DNA of 64,000 bases from the NCBI RefSeq assembly GCF_014646895.1, contig NZ_BMOD01000006.1, positions 149,088 through 213,087 on the forward strand. Direction: 5' to 3'. The DNA comes from Deinococcus roseus (GTDB taxonomy: Bacteria; Deinococcota; Deinococci; Deinococcales; Deinococcaceae). Under the pieces are notes generated by a model, which made no database searches, was not told where the DNA came from, and saw only the letters and a program-made list of their open reading frames with translations. Both the position numbers and the translations under genes were made by a program. This document shows positions 8,694-17,418 of this stretch, piece after piece (the stretch's first letter is position 1; each line of letters starts with the position of its first letter).

Positions 8694-9080
8694 GTGATCC
8701 TGCGTATTCCAGAAGTGCTGTGGAAAGAACTGTGGTCCCATGCATTCAGAGATGCCCCCAGAGAATGCGTGGGCCTCCTGGCTGGAGTGGGAAATCTGGT
8801 CCAGGCGGTGTACCCCCTGATCAATGTGGCCCCGGACCCCACCCGAAATTATTTTGCCGATCCTCAACGCCTCCTGCGGGCCATGAAAGTCATGCAATCC
8901 GAAGGACTGGAACTGCTGGGCATCTACCACTCCCACCCTCAGGGTCCCAGTGTCCCCAGCATGACCGATGTGCGCAATGCCGAATACGACGTGCCTTACC
9001 TGATCCTCAACCTCCGGGAAGGAGAAATTGGAGCTTACCTGCTGCCCAGCCAGGAGCAGGTGGTGGTGCAGGTGGCCTGA
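8694..9080 (+). CDS. JAMM/MPN-domain metalloprotease (M67 family)
   Basis: A 128-aa single-domain JAMM protease. The zinc-site signature is complete: Glu in PRECVGLLAG, then HSHPQGPSVPSMTD with the two His, Ser and Asp of the HxHP-x-S-xx-D motif. Prokaryotic members cleave C-terminal Gly-Gly extensions from ubiquitin-like sulfur carriers (ThiS/MoaD/TtuB type) or cysteine-bearing conjugates, so a role in sulfur transfer or small-modifier processing is possible. GTG at 8694 is chosen because AGGGAGG lies six bases upstream; a longer open frame to 8451 has no such support. No carrier-protein gene is adjacent. Residues 1-128 cover one domain, with nothing extra. Confidence 0.85.
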   Translation: MILRIPEVLWKELWSHAFRDAPRECVGLLAGVGNLVQAVYPLINVAPDPTRNYFADPQRLLRAMKVMQSEGLELLGIYHSHPQGPSVPSMTDVRNAEYDVPYLILNLREGEIGAYLLPSQEQVVVQVA

Positions 9081-9104
9081 AGCAGCACCACTGCAGAAAA
9101 AGAG

Positions 9105-9137
9105 AGAAGGGAGACCTGAATTTCAGGTCTCCCTTCT
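9105..9137. terminator. Bidirectional intrinsic terminator
   Basis: A perfect palindrome with arms AGAAGGGAGACCTGAA and its complement sits between convergent genes. TCTTTTTC follows on the minus strand and GGTTTTG on the plus strand. Confidence 0.85.
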
Positions 9138-9165
9138 GGTTTTGAGCAGGTTGTTTTTGAGCAGG

Positions 9166-11109
9166 TCATTGCTGTGCAGCAGTCAGCGGAGACAGCACCC
9201 GACGCACCCCCACCACCCGTCTGGCGTAATAGGTGTTGGTGATGTCATCAATGGACACCCGTTCCAGATAGCTGTTTGCATGAATGAACTGGTTGTCTCC
9301 CAGGTAAATGCCCACATGGGACACCCCGTGCCCCAGGGTGTCAAAAAAGATCAAATCGCCTTCTTTCAGGTCCGAACGGTCCACCACTTCACCAATCTGG
9401 GATTGTTCCATGCTGGTTCTGGGGAGTTGAACGCCTGCCTGCTGCATCACCAGCAAGGTGAATCCACTGCAGTCCAGCCCCTTGTCGGGGTTTGCGCCCC
9501 CATAAACATAAGGGATGTTCAGCAGGCTCATGGCGTAATCCCGCCAGGGGTTGGGGGTGGCGCCCACAATGTTCACCAGACTGGAAGGCTCAGGAATGCT
9601 CTTGATGGTGCTGGGCAAAATCAGCACCTGTCCCACCCTCAGGTTGGTGTCGGTCAGGCTGTTGGCCTCTTGCAATGCCCCCACAGTGGTGGAATACTTG
9701 CGGGCCAGCACGCTGAGGGTGTCTCCTTTTTGCACAATGTGCCGTTCAGGGTTGCTGACCGGGGCAATCACCACAGCATTGTCCACCACCTGCACAGGTT
9801 TGATGGTCATCTGATCTGCTTCAGCAGGTTTGAGGGTGGAGGCCACTTTTACAGGCTCTCTGGCTGCTTCTTTTACAGGTTCTTTTGCAGGCTCTTTGCT
9901 GGAAGCTTTGACGTCTTCGATGACTGCCGGGGTTTTGACCATGACAGGATCGGAGGCAGGCGTGGGAACAGGTTGCACCCTGGCAATCAATTGCAGGGAC
10001 TGACCCACCCCCAGTGTGCTGCTGTCCAGGGCATTCCAGGCCATCAACTCATCCACAGTGACCTCAAATCTGCGGGCCAGTGCATAAAGGGTGTCTCCCC
10101 GTTCCACCACATAAGTGATGGCTCCGCTCAGCACAGGTTTGACCTTTGCTTCTTTGGGTTCGGCTTTGAGGGGTTCGGTTTTGGGTGGTTCAGTGGTTTT
10201 TGCTGTTTCGGTTTTGAGGGGTTCAGTCTTTGCTGATCCCGATTTTGTTGTTTCAGCTGTGCTGGTTTTGACTGGGGTTTTGGTTGATTCGACTTTGACC
10301 GGTTCGGTTTTTGCTGTCTCGGTTTTTAGGACTTCAGTCTTTGTTGGCTCGGTTTTGCTGGTGGTAACGGGGGTCTTTGCAGTTTCGGTCTTGTTGGTTG
10401 TTTTGGTTTCAGCTGTGCTGGTTTTGACTGGGGTTTTGGTTGTTTCAACTTTGACCGGTTCGGTTTTTGCTGTCTCGGCCTTGCTGGGGGTTTTCACCAC
10501 GTCAGATTTGACCCCTTGTGTTTTGCTGCCAGAAGATGCTTTGACTTCATTCTTGACACTGGTTTTGACTGGATCGGTTTTTGCAGCTTCGGTTTTGCTG
10601 GATTCAGTCTTTGCGGTCTCGGTTTTGCTGGGGCTTCTGTCTGCAGTGCTGGTTGCAGGAGCACCTGGTCCAGAATTTCCTGCATCTCCCTGCAGTTTCA
10701 ACACCTGACCAATGGCAATTTCATTGCTGGTCAGGGTGTTCCAGCGTTTGAGGTCTTCCAGTTTGATGCCGTATTTTCTGGCAATGCCAAACAGGGTTTC
10801 CTGTCTGGCCACAATGTGTTCTTTTGGGGCCGGGGAAAGGGTTTTGACTTCTGGAGTGACCTTGATGTCGGTTTTGATGTCGGATTTGATGTCGGGTTTG
10901 GTTTCGATTTTGACATCAGGCACCTGCAGGACCTGTCCAAGGGCAATGTTTGGTGCGTCTAAATGGTTCAGTTTCATGAGTTCTTCGACACTCAGGCCGA
11001 AGCGTCTTGAGAGGCTGTAAAGTGTATCGTTCTTCTGAACGGTATAACTGCCCGCCTGGGCGGCGGAGAGCAACAAAAGAACACCCAAAACACTGAGGTT
11101 GGAACGCAT
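9166..11109 (-). CDS. LysM-repeat NlpC/P60 peptidoglycan endopeptidase
   Basis: A 647-aa secreted wall hydrolase. The signal peptide is MRSNLSVLGVLLLLSAAQAG. Four LysM domains lie near residues 21-64, 97-140, 330-376 and 455-500, each with a G/K-DTL-x-x-(L/I)ARR(F/Y) pattern; they bind N-acetylglucosamine chains. Between the second and third is a Lys/Thr/Glu linker (~150-320) of KTEx repeats. The C-terminal NlpC/P60 domain (~520-640) has catalytic Cys in GLDCSGFTL near 546 and His in GVSHVGIYLG near 597, so it should cut gamma-D-Glu to diamino-acid stem-peptide bonds. AAGG lies close before the ATG. It has its own terminator. Confidence 0.92.
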   Translation of the reverse strand: MRSNLSVLGVLLLLSAAQAGSYTVQKNDTLYSLSRRFGLSVEELMKLNHLDAPNIALGQVLQVPDVKIETKPDIKSDIKTDIKVTPEVKTLSPAPKEHIVARQETLFGIARKYGIKLEDLKRWNTLTSNEIAIGQVLKLQGDAGNSGPGAPATSTADRSPSKTETAKTESSKTEAAKTDPVKTSVKNEVKASSGSKTQGVKSDVVKTPSKAETAKTEPVKVETTKTPVKTSTAETKTTNKTETAKTPVTTSKTEPTKTEVLKTETAKTEPVKVESTKTPVKTSTAETTKSGSAKTEPLKTETAKTTEPPKTEPLKAEPKEAKVKPVLSGAITYVVERGDTLYALARRFEVTVDELMAWNALDSSTLGVGQSLQLIARVQPVPTPASDPVMVKTPAVIEDVKASSKEPAKEPVKEAAREPVKVASTLKPAEADQMTIKPVQVVDNAVVIAPVSNPERHIVQKGDTLSVLARKYSTTVGALQEANSLTDTNLRVGQVLILPSTIKSIPEPSSLVNIVGATPNPWRDYAMSLLNIPYVYGGANPDKGLDCSGFTLLVMQQAGVQLPRTSMEQSQIGEVVDRSDLKEGDLIFFDTLGHGVSHVGIYLGDNQFIHANSYLERVSIDDITNTYYARRVVGVRRVLSPLTAAQQ

Positions 11110-11263
11110 GACCTTCCCATCATAACCAGAGAAAGATGTTGAGAAGATGTGAGGTTTTCATGATGCCTCATAGTATTAAGGGTTGCATTTGTCAGGAGAT
11201 TCATCTTTGTGACTGTCAAAGTTTAAGCCAGCATGCTTAGTCAGAGGTTGTGCAGGACGGGCT

Positions 11264-11269
11264 TATGAT
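11264..11269 (+). promoter_or_regulatory. -10 box for a leaderless MFS gene
   Basis: TATGAT ends six bases before the ATG at 11276 and no Shine-Dalgarno sequence is present. Confidence 0.45.
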
Positions 11270-11275
11270 GACCTT

Positions 11276-12535
11276 ATGAATGGCTTGCAGCAGTGGCAGA
11301 AACGCACTTTTCAGGCCCTGGTTCACACCGATTTCAGGGTGTACTGGTACTCCCAGATCCTGAGTTTGCTGGCCAGCTGGATTCAGACCACCGCCCTGTC
11401 TTATCTGGTTCTGGAACTGACCTCGTCCAGTCAGGTGCTGGGATGGGTCAATGTGGTGCAGTTCACCCCGACCCTGCTGTTTTCGCTGTTTGCTGGAGCA
11501 TTGCTGGACCGCATTTCCAAGAAAGCTGTTTTGCAGGGCACGCAGGTGGCTTTCATGCTGATTGCAGTGGTGTCCGGGTTGCTGATTCACAGCGGCTCCA
11601 TCACCCTGCCCCTGATTTTTGTGATGTCTGCCCTTTCCGGGTTCACCAATGCTTTTAACATGCCTGCTCGCCAGTCCCTGCTGGCCGAATTTGTGCCCAG
11701 AGAAGCCCTGCCCAATGCGGTGGCCCTCAACAGCCTGGCGTTCAACACCTCCAGAACCATCGGTCAGGCGCTGTTTGGTCTGGTGGTGCCGCTGGGGGTC
11801 TATTTGCTGGCTGGAGGGGATGAGCATGACCTCAGCCGACTGGCTTTTCCTTTCTACCTGAACGCCGTGACGTTTCTGGCGGTGATGTTCATTCAGGCAC
11901 AACTGCACTGGAAGGACCCCGAACCCCAGATCCAGCAGGGCATGCTGGGCCGCATTGCCGAGGGACTGCGGTACGTGAAATCCAGCCCTAAAGTGAAATT
12001 CATTATGCTTTTGATTGGGGTGGTCTCCATCACGGTGATCAACTTCAACATCCTGATTCCCTACTTTGCCAAACAGGTGTTTCACCTCAGGGAAGCGGCT
12101 TTTGGGGGCCTCAGTGCGGCTTTCGGTGTCGGTTGCATGATGGGTGCCCTCTGGCAGGCCAGCAAACCCAGACCCGAGCGCAACCTCAGGTATGCAGCTG
12201 TGGCGTTGCCTTTCACCAACATGCTTTTTGCCCTCAGCCCCAACCTGATGCTGGCTGCAGGTGCACTGGTGCTCTGCGGCTTTGCCATGATGAGCTGTCT
12301 GGTCAGCGCCAACAGCATGATCCAGCTTTCCATTCCCCATGAACTGCGGGGCCGGGTGATGAGCCTCTACACCACCGTGCTGGTGGGCACGGCGCCCATT
12401 GGATCGGCGCTGGAAGGCTATGTCATTGCCACCAACGGTCCGTTTGGACCGCATCTGGGTGTGATGGTCCTCAGCTCCATTGGCTTTTTGCTGGTGGGAT
12501 GGTTGCTGTACAGTTACCGTCAGGCTCTGAAATAA
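11276..12535 (+). CDS. MFS transporter (EntS-like / MFS_3)
   Basis: A 419-aa major facilitator with about 12 membrane helices. It begins FQALVHTDFRVYWYSQILSLLASWIQTTALSYLV, a pattern typical of the MFS_3/DUF894 group that includes the enterobactin exporter EntS. The loop 2-3 motif appears as LFAGALLDRISKKAVL. The mid-protein break near residues 195-230 separates the two six-helix halves. It ends GFLLVGWLLYSYRQALK. The substrate cannot be read from sequence; siderophore or drug efflux is the usual role. A convergent small membrane-protein gene lies downstream with a hairpin between them. Confidence 0.85.
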   Translation: MNGLQQWQKRTFQALVHTDFRVYWYSQILSLLASWIQTTALSYLVLELTSSSQVLGWVNVVQFTPTLLFSLFAGALLDRISKKAVLQGTQVAFMLIAVVSGLLIHSGSITLPLIFVMSALSGFTNAFNMPARQSLLAEFVPREALPNAVALNSLAFNTSRTIGQALFGLVVPLGVYLLAGGDEHDLSRLAFPFYLNAVTFLAVMFIQAQLHWKDPEPQIQQGMLGRIAEGLRYVKSSPKVKFIMLLIGVVSITVINFNILIPYFAKQVFHLREAAFGGLSAAFGVGCMMGALWQASKPRPERNLRYAAVALPFTNMLFALSPNLMLAAGALVLCGFAMMSCLVSANSMIQLSIPHELRGRVMSLYTTVLVGTAPIGSALEGYVIATNGPFGPHLGVMVLSSIGFLLVGWLLYSYRQALK

Positions 12536-12552
12536 GCTTTGAACCAACAAAG

Positions 12553-12574
12553 AAAAAGCCCCCAGTCTGGGGGC
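12553..12574 (-). terminator. Intrinsic terminator of the small 12589-12768 gene
   Basis: GCCCCCA (12558-12564) pairs with TGGGGGC (12568-12574), followed on the minus strand by TTTTTCTTTG. It may also stop transcripts from the MFS gene. Confidence 0.7.
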
Positions 12575-12588
12575 AGGCTCAAATGGAC

Positions 12589-12768
12589 TCAAACAAATAA
12601 AGGGTTGTCGTCTTCATCCCGGTCCACCTCATCGGGATGCTTCCGTTTCAGGAAGAACAGGGCGACAATCACTCCAGCAATCACGCCAAGCACCACGGCG
12701 GTCACGACAGAGCCCGTGTAATTGCGTTTGCGTGCAGGGGTCGCACGGGTTTCACTGTTTTCTGTCAT
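12589..12768 (-). CDS. Small single-span membrane protein (59 aa)
   Basis: The product begins MTENSETRATPARKRNYTGS, has one membrane helix (VVTAVVLGVIAGVIVALFFL) and ends in a charged cytoplasmic-type tail KRKHPDEVDRDEDDNPLFV. TAAAAT lies six bases before the ATG (leaderless), and an intrinsic terminator follows the stop, so the frame is a complete transcription unit. No family is recognised. It lies between convergent MFS and the SLC13 gene region. Confidence 0.7.
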   Translation of the reverse strand: MTENSETRATPARKRNYTGSVVTAVVLGVIAGVIVALFFLKRKHPDEVDRDEDDNPLFV

Positions 12769-12774
12769 GGTCTC

Positions 12775-12780
12775 ATTTTA
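12775..12780 (-). promoter_or_regulatory. -10 box for a leaderless small membrane protein
   Basis: TAAAAT on the minus strand, then six bases, then ATG. Confidence 0.45.
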
Positions 12781-12807
12781 ACAGGTGTGAATGAAAGGAG
12801 GCAAAGA

Positions 12808-12983
12808 TGCCGAGGGCCCAGAGCCGAGAGCCGAGGGCAAGTGGTAAAGCACCGGCTCCAGCTTTGAGTTGTCTGTTTTGCTCTACCCGCTTGATTGGAG
12901 TGGAGCACGTCCCGTCTCAACACTTTCCCTTGACAGTCTGAGCTTCAGAATTTACGGGGCTCTGGGCTCTGGGCCCTCGGCAC
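12808..12983. repeat. Inverted heptad-repeat element (GCCGAGR type)
   Basis: The left arm holds GCCGAGGGCCCAGAGCC followed by GAGAGCC and GAGGGC units. The right arm (12955-12983) carries the exact inverted GGCTCTGGGCCCTCGGC. About 110 bases lie between. It sits immediately downstream of the SLC13 stop codon. Confidence 0.65.
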
Positions 12984-12985
12984 CT

Positions 12986-14734
12986 TCAAAACGGCCACTT
13001 CCACGGGATGATCACCATCCCCAACACAAACGCCAGCAGCGTCAGGGGCAAACCCACTTTTACAAAATCCATGAACTTGTAGCGTCCAGGACCGAACACC
13101 AGCAGGCTGGCGGGCTCCAGGGGGGTGATGAAGCTGTTGCTGGCGGCAATGGTGATGGCAATGGCGAAGGTGCGGGGGTTGTAACCCAGTTCGCTGGCCA
13201 CCCCGAGGGCCAGGGGCAGCACCACCAGTGCAGCGGCCTGGTTGGACATGGGCTGGGTCAGCACCACCGTCAGCAGGTAGAACGCAGCCAGAATGCCGTA
13301 AGGTCCGAGAGGTCTCACCCAGTCTGCCAGCAGACCTGCGATGGCTTTTGCCGTTCCAGTGTCCTGAAAAGCCACCCCGAAAGCCAGCATGGCTGCAATC
13401 AGGGCCAGCACCGGCCATTCGATGGTGCTGTAGCTTTCTTCAGGAGAGATGACCCGGAAAATCAACATCACCACCACGCTGATCAAAATGGCAGAGGAGA
13501 AGGGCATCCACCCGAAAGCGCCCATCAGGATGGGGAACAGAAAACCCAGCACAGCCAGAGGGGCTTTGCGGTGTTCCCGCACGGTTTCGGAGACATCATC
13601 GATCAGCACGAAATTGCTTTTCAGACGCTCGGCCTGCTCCGGGGTGCCCTGCACCAGCAGGACATCTCCCACCTGGAAGCGGGTGCGGGCCACCGGAGCA
13701 ATCACGGTTTTTTGCAGGCGGTGAAAACCCAGCACGGTGCAGCCGTATTTTTCCCGGAACCCATGTTCTTTGAGGGTGCGGCCCAGCAGGGGAGAGCGGG
13801 GCATCACCAGCAATTCCACCAGTTTCAGGGAGCTGGGGCTGGCGTTTTCTTCGGCTTTGGTGACCAGGCCCAGGGCGGATTTGGCCCGCATCAGGTTGGC
13901 ACTGCTGCCTTCCAGCAGCAAAGTGTCTCCAGTCAGGATCACAAAACCAGAGCCTGGAGACTGGATCAGGTGGTCCCCCCGCCGGACCGCCAGCACCCAC
14001 AACTGGTAGGTTTCTCCCAGACCGGTTTCCCGCAGGGTTTTCTGGTGGTAGGGGTGTCCTTCTGGCAGGGTCAGGTCTGCCAGATAATCCCGCAGCTGGT
14101 AATTGACATCAATGTCGGTGCTGCGTTCTGGCAGCAAACGTGGAGCCACAAACCACAGGTAGGCCAGTCCCAGCAGGGTCATGGGCACCCCGATCCAGGC
14201 CAGCTCAAAGAAAGCAAAGGGTTTTTGCTGGAATTTGGGCAGGATTCCGGAAACCACCAGGTTGGTGCTGGTCCCAATCACCGTGATGGTGCCTCCCAGA
14301 ATGCTGGCAAAGGCCAGAGGCATCAGGGTTTTGGAGGGGTTGAGGTTCAATTTGTGGGTCAGGCTGAGCATGAATGGCAAAAAAACGGCGGCGGTGGCGG
14401 TGTTGGAGACAAAACCAGAAACGGCTGCAATCACGGCCAGCATCAGGCGCAGCACCCATTTGACCCGCTTCCCCAGGTGTTTTTGCAAGGCCGTGCCGAT
14501 GCCTTCGATCACCCCGGTTTTCAGCAGGGTGCGGGTCAGCACAAAGAGACCTGCAATCACCACCACGGTTTCAGACCCGAAAGTCTGAAAGGCCTCTTGG
14601 GGTTTGATCAGGCCAAAAACGATCAGAAGGGCCAGGATCAGCAGTGCGGTGACATCCACGGCCAGCAGTTCAAAAGAAAAAAACACCAGTGCCACCACCA
14701 GCAGCACCAGCATCAGGAGTTGTTCTGTGGTCAT
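12986..14734 (-). CDS. SLC13/DASS-type permease with two RCK-C (TrkA-C) domains
   Basis: A 582-aa membrane transporter. The N-terminal half has helices with the family marks SNTATAAVFLPF and GGTITVIGTSTNLVVSG. Residues ~205-390 are soluble and hold two TrkA-C-like repeats (REVGLGETYQLWVLAVRRGD-like, DTLLLEG; then YGCTVLGFHR and GDVLLVQGTPEQAERLK). The C-terminal half repeats the transporter pattern (MSNQAAALVVLPLALGVA, ITIAASNSFITPLEPASLLVFGPG). The family moves dicarboxylates, sulfate or similar anions with Na+. AAAGGAAC precedes the ATG. It follows lysK by 56 bases, probably in one operon. Confidence 0.85.
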   Translation of the reverse strand: MTTEQLLMLVLLVVALVFFSFELLAVDVTALLILALLIVFGLIKPQEAFQTFGSETVVVIAGLFVLTRTLLKTGVIEGIGTALQKHLGKRVKWVLRLMLAVIAAVSGFVSNTATAAVFLPFMLSLTHKLNLNPSKTLMPLAFASILGGTITVIGTSTNLVVSGILPKFQQKPFAFFELAWIGVPMTLLGLAYLWFVAPRLLPERSTDIDVNYQLRDYLADLTLPEGHPYHQKTLRETGLGETYQLWVLAVRRGDHLIQSPGSGFVILTGDTLLLEGSSANLMRAKSALGLVTKAEENASPSSLKLVELLVMPRSPLLGRTLKEHGFREKYGCTVLGFHRLQKTVIAPVARTRFQVGDVLLVQGTPEQAERLKSNFVLIDDVSETVREHRKAPLAVLGFLFPILMGAFGWMPFSSAILISVVVMLIFRVISPEESYSTIEWPVLALIAAMLAFGVAFQDTGTAKAIAGLLADWVRPLGPYGILAAFYLLTVVLTQPMSNQAAALVVLPLALGVASELGYNPRTFAIAITIAASNSFITPLEPASLLVFGPGRYKFMDFVKVGLPLTLLAFVLGMVIIPWKWPF

Positions 14735-14790
14735 TCCGTTCCTTTCGGGAAAGTGGCCCGGGTTTGCTGGTCCAGGCCACTTCCTGAGGT

Positions 14791-15849
14791 TCAGGCACCA
14801 ACGAGTTTGATCAATGCCCTTTTCAGCACTTCAATGGCTTTTTCGTATTCTGCAAGTTCAAGGTGTTCAAACGGTGTGTGATCCAATCCAGAGTCTCCCG
14901 GACCGTAAGCCACCATGGGGGCATCCCAGTGGGGGGCCACCACGTTCATGTCGCTGGTGCCGGTTTTGACTTTGAATTTGGGGGTGCCGCCCATCTCGCG
15001 AATGGCGATGCGCAAAGCGCGGCTGATGGGGGTGTCTTTTTCTCCCCGGTAGGGCACTTCATGGCCCATGAAATTCAGGTGCATTCCAGGAAGGCGGTGC
15101 TCAAAAATCTGGTGCTGGGCTTCAGTGGGATGGAGTCCCGGAGGAAGCCTGAGGCCGATGGTGGCGCGGGCCACCTGTTCCATGCCGTCTGCGTCTCCAT
15201 GAATGCTTTGCACCATCACCGAGATGGTGTTGAAGGCCCCTGTGGCGTTGTGTTTTTCACCCCAGTCCTGTGCCCACTTTTTCACGCGGGTGCAGAACTC
15301 CACCACATCGTCAGAAGCACTGGTGCCGTCTCCAGCGGTGTGAAAGTTGTCTTTGGTGATTTCTGCTTTGCAGATCAGGCGGCCTTTGTACCCCAGCGTA
15401 ATTGCATCCCAGGCGCTGGGCTCCCCAATGAAAATGAAATCCGGCTGGTGCTGTGTGACCGCATGTCTGGCCCCTCTGGAGGTGGGGGCCTCTTCCTCGG
15501 TGGCTCCGACGCACACAAAGCGGGCTTTTTGCAGGGCATTTTCGGGAAGCTGTTGAACGGCGCTGACAAAGGTGCAGAAGCTGCCTTTGGCATCCACGGA
15601 ACCGCGCCCGTACAGTTTGCCGTCTTCAATTCGCACCTGAATGTCTCCAGGAACCGTGTCGATGTGCCCCAGCAGCACCACGGTCAGGGGACCGGAGCCA
15701 CGCATTCCGACCGCACTGCCAGAAACATCCACCTGGGTGTTGTTAAAGCCGTTTTTGGACATGTAATCGGCCAGATAATGGGCCACTTCGGATTCATGGT
15801 AGGACACGCTGGGAATGGCCACAGCGTGCCTGAGCAGCTCGATGCTCAT
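14791..15849 (-). CDS. lysK: [LysW]-lysine hydrolase (M20 family)
   Basis: A 352-aa M20 metallohydrolase. It releases lysine from the carrier protein LysW in the alpha-aminoadipate lysine pathway of Deinococcus-Thermus bacteria and archaea; some homologues also release ornithine. Metal ligands are visible in LLGHIDTVPG and GRGSVDAKG, the catalytic Glu in GATEEEAPTSRGARH, and the C-terminal His in GLDHTPFEHLEL. The short length and SVSYHESEVAHYL start fit LysK better than ArgE or DapE. The ATG overlaps the preceding stop codon (ATGA), so translation is coupled to the upstream membrane-protein gene. Other lys genes are not in the window. Confidence 0.85.
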   Translation of the reverse strand: MSIELLRHAVAIPSVSYHESEVAHYLADYMSKNGFNNTQVDVSGSAVGMRGSGPLTVVLLGHIDTVPGDIQVRIEDGKLYGRGSVDAKGSFCTFVSAVQQLPENALQKARFVCVGATEEEAPTSRGARHAVTQHQPDFIFIGEPSAWDAITLGYKGRLICKAEITKDNFHTAGDGTSASDDVVEFCTRVKKWAQDWGEKHNATGAFNTISVMVQSIHGDADGMEQVARATIGLRLPPGLHPTEAQHQIFEHRLPGMHLNFMGHEVPYRGEKDTPISRALRIAIREMGGTPKFKVKTGTSDMNVVAPHWDAPMVAYGPGDSGLDHTPFEHLELAEYEKAIEVLKRALIKLVGA

Positions 15850-16511
15850 TTTCTCTCCTGCTGGTCAATCAGCACCCGCAACACTTCGCTGAGCACCAGC
15901 ACCACCAGGGCCAGGAAGATGCTGGACACGAACATCCACACCGACTGGATCAAAAGGGCATGGTTGTCGGTGTATTGCAAGCCTCCGAACACTGCGCCCA
16001 CCAGCACGATCAAGAGGGACAGCAGTTTGAAGCGCCCGATCAGGGTGCGGGCTTCTGACTGCAGGTTTGGACGGGAAATTTCAGCTTCTTCGGGTTCAAC
16101 CTCAACGGCTTTTGGCGCAGGCTGGGGTCTGGGAGCCGGGGTGGGCTTGGGTTTGCTTTGTTTTGGCGCAGGGGTGGGTTTGGGGGCAGCAGCAGGTTTC
16201 TGTGTGGCCTGCACTGCTTTTTGTTTGGACTCGGAGACCAGGGGTTTGAGGCCTTCAAAAAATTGCTTCAGGTCGGTGGCCTGAAAGCCCTGCACCGACA
16301 CCGAGAGGGCGTCCTGTCCTCCGGCCTGAATTTTGAGGAGCCCCTGTGCATCAATGTTGATTTTGCTGATTTTGGACAGTGGGATGCGCTGTGCCCTGCG
16401 CCCATCCAGATAAACAAGTTCATCAGAAGAAGCTGCCAGCACCGCCTGAGGGCTGTCTGCCCGCAGGTTTGCTGCAATGCCCTCTTCTTTCAAACGTTCG
16501 TCCCAGTTCAT
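15846..16511 (-). CDS. Membrane protein with a Pro/Lys-rich linker, unknown function
   Basis: A 221-aa protein of unknown function. Residues ~1-85 form a soluble domain (MNWDERLKEEGIAANLRA...VYLDGRRAQRIPLSKISKINIDAQG) that resembles a small pleckstrin-like beta-fold. A long Pro/Ala/Lys linker (AAPKPTPAPKQSKPKP...) runs to ~140. Two membrane helices follow (LLSLLIVLVGAVFGGLQY and QSVWMFVSSIFLALVVLVL). GGAGGTC just before ATG 16511 fixes the start. Its last codon overlaps the lysK start, so the two are co-translated. I recognise no named family. Confidence 0.75.
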   Translation of the reverse strand: MNWDERLKEEGIAANLRADSPQAVLAASSDELVYLDGRRAQRIPLSKISKINIDAQGLLKIQAGGQDALSVSVQGFQATDLKQFFEGLKPLVSESKQKAVQATQKPAAAPKPTPAPKQSKPKPTPAPRPQPAPKAVEVEPEEAEISRPNLQSEARTLIGRFKLLSLLIVLVGAVFGGLQYTDNHALLIQSVWMFVSSIFLALVVLVLSEVLRVLIDQQERK

Positions 16512-16597
16512 GTGACCTCCACAATACTGATACAGCATAGTGCATCTGTGTGGGTTTTCCAGCGAAAAACCCTTACAACTTTACGATCTGGCAGTGT

Positions 16598-16603
16598 TAT
16601 AAC
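16598..16603 (+). promoter_or_regulatory. -10 box for a leaderless glycerophosphodiesterase gene
   Basis: TATAAC ends six bases before ATG 16610, and TTACAA lies about 19 bases further upstream. Confidence 0.45.
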
Positions 16604-16609
16604 CAAACC

Positions 16610-17287
16610 ATGAAACGCCTCGGACACCGCGGAACCCCCCGAACCCACCGTGAGAACACCCTCGAAGGCTTCCAGAACGCCCTGATTTGTGGTCTGGATG
16701 GCATCGAACTGGACACCCAGCCCACCCGTGACGGCCAGATGGTGGTGTTTCACGATGAGCACCTGCCCGATGGTCGCCTGCTGGCCTCTTTGACCTGGCA
16801 GGAGATCCAGCAGGAATTCCCTTTTGTCCCCTTGCTCTCCGATGTGCTGGGCTGGGCAAAAGACCACCCAGGTTTTCTGATCAACGTCGAACTGAAAAAC
16901 GACTCCAACGTCTCTGATGGTCGGGAAAAACACCTGATGGAAGTGCTGAAAAAATACGGCATGCACGAGCAAATGGTGATCAGCAGCTTCAATCCCATCA
17001 GCCTGGTGCGGCTGTACGCCCTGGACAGCAGTTACCGTCTGGGCTTCCTGTATGACGGCGAGCACGGTCTGGAATGGCTGGCCACCGTGGGTCTGCATTT
17101 GCCCCTCTACAGCTTGCACCCCCACCACACCCAGGTGACGGAAGACCTGCTGTCAGCAGCCCGCAACAACAAAAAACAGGTTTTCACCTGGACGGTGAAT
17201 GACCTGGCTCTGATGCAAAAATTCAAGGCCTGGGGCCTGGATGCTGTGATCGGGGATGTGCCGGAGGTGCTTCTGGGAGAGGGGTGA
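16610..17287 (+). CDS. Glycerophosphodiester phosphodiesterase
   Basis: A 225-aa GDPD-family TIM-barrel enzyme that cleaves glycerophosphodiesters to glycerol-3-phosphate and an alcohol. Catalytic and metal residues appear in LGHRGTPRTHRENTLEGF and GLDGIELDTQPTRDGQMVVFHDEHL, and in the later INVELK segment. There is no signal peptide, so it should act in the cytoplasm. The start at 16610 puts the HRG motif at residues 6-8, as in other bacterial GDPDs; the in-frame region upstream lacks this fit. The gene diverges from the lysK operon. Confidence 0.92.
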   Translation: MKRLGHRGTPRTHRENTLEGFQNALICGLDGIELDTQPTRDGQMVVFHDEHLPDGRLLASLTWQEIQQEFPFVPLLSDVLGWAKDHPGFLINVELKNDSNVSDGREKHLMEVLKKYGMHEQMVISSFNPISLVRLYALDSSYRLGFLYDGEHGLEWLATVGLHLPLYSLHPHHTQVTEDLLSAARNNKKQVFTWTVNDLALMQKFKAWGLDAVIGDVPEVLLGEG

Positions 17288-17418
17288 GATCCTCCCGCAC
17301 CTCGCTTTAACGAAGGGGGGTGGTTCTTGTTTGAGGTTGCTGAGGGTGAGATTTCCCTGCTCCTGATCAACGCAGCAAAGGCTTTGTCATCCACAAGAAA
17401 ATCCATCCTTGCAACGCA

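Noticed and set aside
12869..14881. A 670-codon plus-strand frame opposite the SLC13 gene
   Set aside because: Gln/His/Gly-rich low-complexity product; the minus strand encodes a clear transporter with conserved motifs.
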